Shown here: piece by piece, positions 58,763-64,000 of the stretch
Layout of the letters: each line of letters begins with the position of its first letter
Numbering within the stretch: the stretch's first letter is position 1
From: Thermoanaerobaculia bacterium
Lineage (GTDB): Bacteria; Acidobacteriota; Thermoanaerobaculia; Multivoradales; Multivoraceae
Length of the DNA: 64,000 bases
Assembly (NCBI GenBank): GCA_022823665.1
Contig: JAJEHN010000009.1
Location: 372,001 to 436,000, forward strand
Direction: 5' to 3'
Program-made: the position numbers and the translations under genes
The notes under the pieces: model-generated
The model's database searches: none
What the model was told of the DNA's origin: nothing
The model's input: the letters and a program-made list of their open reading frames with translations, nothing else

Positions 58763-61441
58763 TCAGAAGCTGAAGCCCACCTTCAGCCGGAACTCACGCG
58801 GCCGCTGATACGAGGAAACCCGCGCGTTCGGCCGTCCGGTCGACGTGTTGATCGTGACCGGCTCCTGGCTGTCCGTCGCGTTCGCGAGATCGAAGCCGAT
58901 CTTCGCCCGCACGTTGCCCGCCGTCGCGACCGAGTACGTCAGGGACAGATCGACGGTCCAGGTGTCCGGCAGCCGGTTCGCGTCCGACGGCTCGCGGTAA
59001 GTCGAGGTCGTGATCGTCTGCCCGGAGTCCGGGTGCCGTACCTGGGTCGAAACATGGCTTCCCCACGGCCGCCCGGCCGCGTAGTGGAGGAAGCCTCCCA
59101 GCACCAGGTCGTGGCGGCCGAAGACGAAGCGCTTCATCCCGATCACGTTCGCCAGGTGTTCCCGGTCCTCGAGCAGCCGCCCGAACCACCAGTCGCTCGA
59201 GGTCGCGTTGGTCAGGCCCGTGCTCACCTCGATGCCCCCCAACCCCTCGTAGAGGTTGAAGTTGTCGTTGAACGAGTTGATGTTCCCCTTGGTCGAACTC
59301 AGGGTGTAGTTCGTGCGCAGGGTCCAGTTGTCGCGGAACAGACGGTTCGCCTCGATCTGCAGCGCCTGGTACTCGCGGCGGGCGTCGGACCAGTTGCGGA
59401 GATCGCGGACCACCCGGCCGGCATCGTCGAACTGGAGCGTGGCGTGGAAGATGTTGTCCGCCTCGCTCGCCACCAGACGCGACTTGACGACCCACTTCTG
59501 GGACACCTGGAAGTCGGCGCCGAAGGAGATCTCGTCCTTGTAGTACGGGTCGATATCCTGGATCGCCTGGTCGAACGTCGGTTCGACGCGGCGCTGGAAT
59601 CGGTCGTAGCGCAGGGTCTCGCGGTTCCACAGGAACTGCTCGTAGATGTTCTCGCCGTTGTTCTGGCGGGAGAACTCCTGGAGCACGATACCCATGCCGA
59701 TGGCGTGGTAGTAGCGCCCCAGAGTGCCGCGGAGAAGGATGCTGCCGTCGGCCTTCACGTCGTAGACGCCGCTGATCCGGGGTACCCACTCCATGTACTC
59801 GTTGACCCGCTCGCCGATGTCGTTGTCGATCGTCTGCTGATCGCCGCGGATGCCCAGGGTCCAGACCCAGTTGTCGCCGACCTCGAAGCGATCCTGGGCG
59901 AAGACGGCCAGGAAGTCGCTGGTCTCGGTGATCACGTTCGACGGGTCGAACACACGCTTGTTGACCGGCGTCACGAAGCCGCCGGGCAGGCTGGCGTCGT
60001 AGTTCCGGCCGCGGAACTCGGTGATGATCGAGGTCAGGTTGCTGAACTCGATCGCCTGGGCGTCAAGGCCGAACTTCCACTCGTGGCGGCCCCGGAAGCT
60101 GGTCAGGGACACGTTCGCCTGGTCTCTCGGGAAGTCGTTGAAGCCTTCGGCCAGGCGGACGGCCGGGCCGTTGTACCTGAGGCCCGTCGCCAGGTCGCGA
60201 TAGCGGAAGTTGTTCCCCGGCGGGTCGTCCGGCGAGGCGTTCGGATCGATCGCGTGCTGCTCGGCAGCATGACGGCCGACGAACTCCTCGCGGTTCGCGA
60301 CCTTGAACTCGAGGAAGTTCGAGCTGCCCAGGCCGAGACTCCAGTTCAACGTCTGCACTCGCCCGTTGAGCGGGAAGTTCATGATCGCATACTGGTCGCC
60401 CGGGTTGCCGGAAAGGCCGATGGCGTCCGACGGAGCATCGATCCCGGTGATCGCGATCTGCTGGTTGTCCCTGGGCTGGAAGTTCACCTTCGCGACCAGG
60501 GGATCCGACTGACGGCTGAGATTGACGATGGTGCCGTCCCGCAGCCGATCGATCCGGTTGTCCGACATCCTGCCGTAGGAGACGAAGAACCACGCCCGGT
60601 TGCGCGCGAGCGGACCGCCGATGCTGGTCTCGTAGCTGTTGATCTGATCGTCCGGACGCTCCAGCTCCAGGACGTCCGGCGCGCGCCACTTCGGGTTCTG
60701 GCCGATGTAGAGCGCCTCGCCGTGGAACTCGTTGGTCCCCGTCTTGACGGTGGAGTTGATGATGCCGGACGTCGCCCGGCCGTACTCGGCGCCGAAACCG
60801 GTCGACTCGAGCTTCGTCTCGGTCAAAGCGGTGCTGGGGATGAGCAGGCGCATCTCGCCACCGCGGCGGTGCATCGAGGTGTCCACACCCTCCACGTAGA
60901 CGCCGATCTCGGTCGAGATGCCGCCGTTCACCGACGGCAGGCTGTCCGCGTCATTCCGATTGACGACGGACGGCAACTGCCGCACCGCCGCGTTGTAGGT
61001 GCGCGTACCGAAGGCGACGTTCTCCGTTATCTCTTCGGGAATCGTCGCCGCCAGCGCCGTCTCGTACCTGCTGATCAGCGGCGCCTCGCCGGTGACCGTG
61101 ATCGCCTCCTCGGTCGCGGACATGAGGGTCAGGTCGACGCCCCGCCGCTGGCCCGGATCGAGGTCGGTCGCCAGTTCGGCCGCGCCGAGCCCTTCGAGTT
61201 CGGCGTTCACCGTGTAGCGACCGGCGAGCAGCAGCGCGAAGCGGTAGACGCCGTCGGCGTCGGTGATGACCGTCCTCGTGTTCTGCGGTCCGGTCAGGGT
61301 TACGGTGACGCCGGGCAGCGGCGCACCCTGGGCGTCCAGGACCCGGCCGTCGATCGTGCCGGTCTGCGGACCGTCCGCGAGCAGCGGGGTTACGCAGATC
61401 AGGACGACAAGCCCTCCGAGCCAAACAGAACGTCGATTCAT
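58763..61441 (-). CDS. TonB-dependent receptor with N-terminal carboxypeptidase-regulatory-like domain
   Basis: TGTIDGRVLDAQGAPLPGVTVTLTGPQNTRTVITDADGVYRFALLLAGRYTVNAELEGLG; plug and barrel motifs; C-terminal ...RPREFRLKVGFSF; ATG 61441 gives signal peptide MNRRSVWLGGLVVLICVTPLLA. Confidence 0.93.
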   Translation of the reverse strand: MNRRSVWLGGLVVLICVTPLLADGPQTGTIDGRVLDAQGAPLPGVTVTLTGPQNTRTVITDADGVYRFALLLAGRYTVNAELEGLGAAELATDLDPGQRRGVDLTLMSATEEAITVTGEAPLISRYETALAATIPEEITENVAFGTRTYNAAVRQLPSVVNRNDADSLPSVNGGISTEIGVYVEGVDTSMHRRGGEMRLLIPSTALTETKLESTGFGAEYGRATSGIINSTVKTGTNEFHGEALYIGQNPKWRAPDVLELERPDDQINSYETSIGGPLARNRAWFFVSYGRMSDNRIDRLRDGTIVNLSRQSDPLVAKVNFQPRDNQQIAITGIDAPSDAIGLSGNPGDQYAIMNFPLNGRVQTLNWSLGLGSSNFLEFKVANREEFVGRHAAEQHAIDPNASPDDPPGNNFRYRDLATGLRYNGPAVRLAEGFNDFPRDQANVSLTSFRGRHEWKFGLDAQAIEFSNLTSIITEFRGRNYDASLPGGFVTPVNKRVFDPSNVITETSDFLAVFAQDRFEVGDNWVWTLGIRGDQQTIDNDIGERVNEYMEWVPRISGVYDVKADGSILLRGTLGRYYHAIGMGIVLQEFSRQNNGENIYEQFLWNRETLRYDRFQRRVEPTFDQAIQDIDPYYKDEISFGADFQVSQKWVVKSRLVASEADNIFHATLQFDDAGRVVRDLRNWSDARREYQALQIEANRLFRDNWTLRTNYTLSSTKGNINSFNDNFNLYEGLGGIEVSTGLTNATSSDWWFGRLLEDREHLANVIGMKRFVFGRHDLVLGGFLHYAAGRPWGSHVSTQVRHPDSGQTITTSTYREPSDANRLPDTWTVDLSLTYSVATAGNVRAKIGFDLANATDSQEPVTINTSTGRPNARVSSYQRPREFRLKVGFSF

Positions 61442-61598
61442 GCTTCTCCTCCAGGTCGCGGGTTCGACCCGGCCGGCGCAGACACTCCGGTACGGCCGGG
61501 CCGATCCCATGGGCTCCAAGTGTCGGCTAATCTAGCCTAACGCCGTTCGCACTTACAAACACCGTTCAATCGAGCGGATCCGATCGCAGGAGTGCCCG

Positions 61599-63041
61599 AT
61601 GACCCGCCGTACCCGCCGCGACTTCCTCCAGCAGTCCTCTCGCCTGATCGCCGGCGGTGCTCTCGCCGGTCTCCACGGCTGCGGCAGCGCCGAACCGCAG
61701 GCCGAGGCCGACGACCGCCCCAACCTGCTTTTCTTCTTCCCCGACCAGCACCGGCCCGACTGGCTCGGCCCGGGCAGCGGCGGTCTCGCCGCGCTGCGGA
61801 CACCGAACATCGACCGCCTGGCCCACGACGGCGTCAACTTCACCCGCGCCCTGGTGCCGTCGCCGGTCTGCGCCCCGTCGCGGGCCTGCCTGGCCTCCGG
61901 CCGCGAGTACGACCGCTGCGGCGTGAGCACCAACCGGTTCGACTACCCGCTCGACCAGACGACCTTCTACGGGCGACTCCGCGATTCCGGCTACCACACG
62001 ATGGCGGTCGGCAAGCTCGACATGTCGAAGAACAGCGGCAACTGGGGCATGGACGGAACGAACTTCGCCGATGAGTGGGGGTTCTCGGCGCAGATCAACA
62101 ACTGCGGCAAGGGCGACGGCATGCAGTCCTACCTGGAGGATCCGGAAGGGCCGAAGGACCCGTACTACGCCTACCTCGATTCCCTCGAACCGCCGCAGGG
62201 CAAGGCCTGCGCCGAGGATCTCCTGCGGCGGCGTTCCGGCTTCCCCGACACCTGGTGGGCCGACGTCATCACCTCGCCGCTCGGCCCCGAGGCCTACTGC
62301 GACAACTGGATCGCACGCAACGGACTCGACCTGATCGAGGAGGCCCCGAGGGACCAACCCTGGCACCTGGTCATCAACTTCGTCGGGCCCCACCCGCCGG
62401 TCGACATCACCGCCGAGATGGAAGGTCGGGTGCGTGGCAGGGACGGTCTCGGCCAGCCCTTCGCCTACGAAGGCGCCCTGACTCCCGCCGAGCACGTTGC
62501 CCTGCGCCAGAACTACGCCGCGATGATCGAGAACATCGACGCCTGGCTGGGCCGCTACATCCAGATGCTCGAAGAAACCGGCCAACTCGACAACACGATC
62601 ATCGTGTACTCGAGCGACCACGGCGAGATGCTCGGCGATCACGCGCTCTGGGGGAAGTCACTCCCCTACCAGGCTTCCGCTGGAGTCCCCCTCTTGGCGG
62701 CCGGTCCCGGCATCCGCGCGGGGTACGAGTGCAACCTGCCGACGACCGTGCTCGACCTCGCGGCCACCTTCCTCGACTACGCGGGCCTCGCCACCCCGGC
62801 CGACATGGACAGCCGGTCCCTCCGCCCGCTCCTGGAAGGGCGGACCGACAGCCACCGCGAAGTCGTCCTCTCCGGCCTCCGCAACTGGCGACTCGCCTAC
62901 GATGGCCGCTACAAGCTGGTCACCGACTTCGAGGGCGAGGACGTGCTGTGGGATCTCGAGGCCGATCCGATGGAGACGGAGAACCTGGCGGGGAAGCAGC
63001 CGGACGTTGTACGGCGACTGCGGGAGTACCTGCCTGGCTGA
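61599..63041 (+). CDS. Sulfatase with Tat signal
   Basis: MTRRTRRDFLQQSSRLIAGGALAG (twin-arginine); RPNLLFFFPDQHRPDWLG; PSPVCAPSRACLASGRE (CxPSR); VYSSDHGEMLGDHALWGKS. Confidence 0.95.
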   Translation: MTRRTRRDFLQQSSRLIAGGALAGLHGCGSAEPQAEADDRPNLLFFFPDQHRPDWLGPGSGGLAALRTPNIDRLAHDGVNFTRALVPSPVCAPSRACLASGREYDRCGVSTNRFDYPLDQTTFYGRLRDSGYHTMAVGKLDMSKNSGNWGMDGTNFADEWGFSAQINNCGKGDGMQSYLEDPEGPKDPYYAYLDSLEPPQGKACAEDLLRRRSGFPDTWWADVITSPLGPEAYCDNWIARNGLDLIEEAPRDQPWHLVINFVGPHPPVDITAEMEGRVRGRDGLGQPFAYEGALTPAEHVALRQNYAAMIENIDAWLGRYIQMLEETGQLDNTIIVYSSDHGEMLGDHALWGKSLPYQASAGVPLLAAGPGIRAGYECNLPTTVLDLAATFLDYAGLATPADMDSRSLRPLLEGRTDSHREVVLSGLRNWRLAYDGRYKLVTDFEGEDVLWDLEADPMETENLAGKQPDVVRRLREYLPG

Positions 63042-63399
63042 GTCTCGCAGCGCGACTCCCCATGTCGACTGAGGCCCGGGACCACGGGGAGACGCCCTTG
63101 GCCGACGAACCCTGAGACGAACTCTCTAGCGACGAACCGCCGAGATTGGCCAGCACCGAGACCAGCACTCCGTGCAATTGCGAGCGAGTCCGTTCGACAT
63201 GGGCGACCCTCCCAGTCGCCGCGTCCCGAAGGCTACGGGGCGTCGCGACGCACGACACAGGAGATGGGCAGGAGACCGTTCTCCCAGTCCTCTACGGGCT
63301 ATCGGCGGGCGCCTCACCAACCAAAGAACACTCACGCAAGCACCTTGTCGGCAGTCCTCCTGGCGAGCACGCCGTCATCGGCCCCCGCTTGAGAACGCA

Positions 63400-64000
63400 C
63401 TACTCGAGCTTGCAATAGTGGAGAACGATGTACGGCTGCATGTTAGTGAAGGTCTCCTGGTCTTCCGGACCGCTGAAATCCGTCACCGTACTCGGCCGTA
63501 CCCAACCGACGTTGTCGGAGTCCCGTCCTCCCTCGCTTCCGTACGCGCGCGGAACGTCAACGCTAGCAATACCGGGTGGCTGGAAGTCCCTCTTCTCCGT
63601 ATAGTACACGTCCACATAGGCGTGCTGATGCCGGGGAAGGTGACTCTCAGAGAGGGTCACCTCATGTTTGCCGCCGTCCTGGCGGTACCGATACTCCGGC
63701 CTCTTGTTCTCACCCAGGTTAAGCACACCAGCACCAACAATAGTGCGGCCCTGGGCCTCCTCGAACGGGATCCACCCCTCGGGGCATCCTCCAGACTCGT
63801 CGAACGCTACAATCGCTTCTGCCGGAAAAGGAGGAATCGTCTTCAGGTTCGAGCTGGAAACGCCACCTAGTAGCTCGACGATTAGACCTTCTCGGATGAC
63901 CGACACGCTAGCCGAGATGCCGGCCAGGACCAGAGCAGCGAGCACGCTGGCGGTCAGCGTAACGACGACATTGTCTCGGATAGTGGCGGTCCATCCGCCC
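63400..64000 (-). CDS. Tail-collar-domain-like protein with N-terminal TM helix, probably running off the right window edge
   Basis: FPAEAIVAFDESGGCPEGWIPFEEAQGRTIVGAG...YRQDGGKHEVTLSESHLPRHQHAYVDV...NMQPYIVLHYCKLE; frame stays open upstream of the GTG at 63945 (...GWTATIRDNVVVTLTASVLAALVLAG). Confidence 0.75.
   Translation of the reverse strand, partial: GGWTATIRDNVVVTLTASVLAALVLAGISASVSVIREGLIVELLGGVSSSNLKTIPPFPAEAIVAFDESGGCPEGWIPFEEAQGRTIVGAGVLNLGENKRPEYRYRQDGGKHEVTLSESHLPRHQHAYVDVYYTEKRDFQPPGIASVDVPRAYGSEGGRDSDNVGWVRPSTVTDFSGPEDQETFTNMQPYIVLHYCKLE

Noticed and set aside
59033-61540. 835-aa (+) ORF opposite the TonB receptor
   Set aside because: Shadow ORF of a strong (-) strand gene; composition Val/Arg/Asp/Leu-rich without domains.
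63042-63399. Possible small RNA or tRNA in the gap between the sulfatase and the tail-collar gene
   Set aside because: No cloverleaf, terminator or strong hairpin could be read by eye; insufficient support.

Overview
High-GC bacterial chromosome window (about 68-70% GC by eye) with dense, mostly house-keeping gene content. Protein content (TonB receptor with carboxypeptidase-like N-terminus, DUF3604, sulfatases, HxH-less amidohydrolases, CoxE/MoxR) looks Acidobacteriota-like, but that is inference only. From left to right it holds: the etfA 3' end; a stand-alone autotransporter-like barrel; argG; a MATE exporter; an oligopeptide-type ABC permease pair; sucA-sucB-[spondin/PKD secreted protein]-lpd; secreted beta-propeller proteins; a MoxR/DUF58/VWA (Bat-like) operon; a PF09720/RelE-like TA locus with a nonsense-interrupted toxin; ROK kinase plus HTH; a c-type cytochrome-domain protein; a CGFS glutaredoxin fused to a Cys-less A-type-carrier-like domain, followed by bolA; a xylose-type sugar cluster; a second MoxR plus CoxE-like VWA pair; Sir2; Hsp20 with a near-consensus sigma70 promoter; S1/DUF1820/Skp; two amidohydrolase genes of which two of three modules lack the metal ligands; nth; M20 peptidase; TlpA-like; sulfatase; Phd/PIN TA; pdxA; an F420-type nitroreductase-family gene; DUF3604; TonB receptor; Tat sulfatase; and a tail-collar-domain protein at the right edge. 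No CRISPR array, rRNA, tRNA or prophage was seen. The best second-look items are the Grx/A-type fusion with BolA, the spondin-PKD gene embedded in the 2-oxoglutarate dehydrogenase operon, the degenerate amidohydrolase modules, a MITE-like element with perfect 33-bp terminal inverted repeats, and a three-hairpin intergenic cassette.
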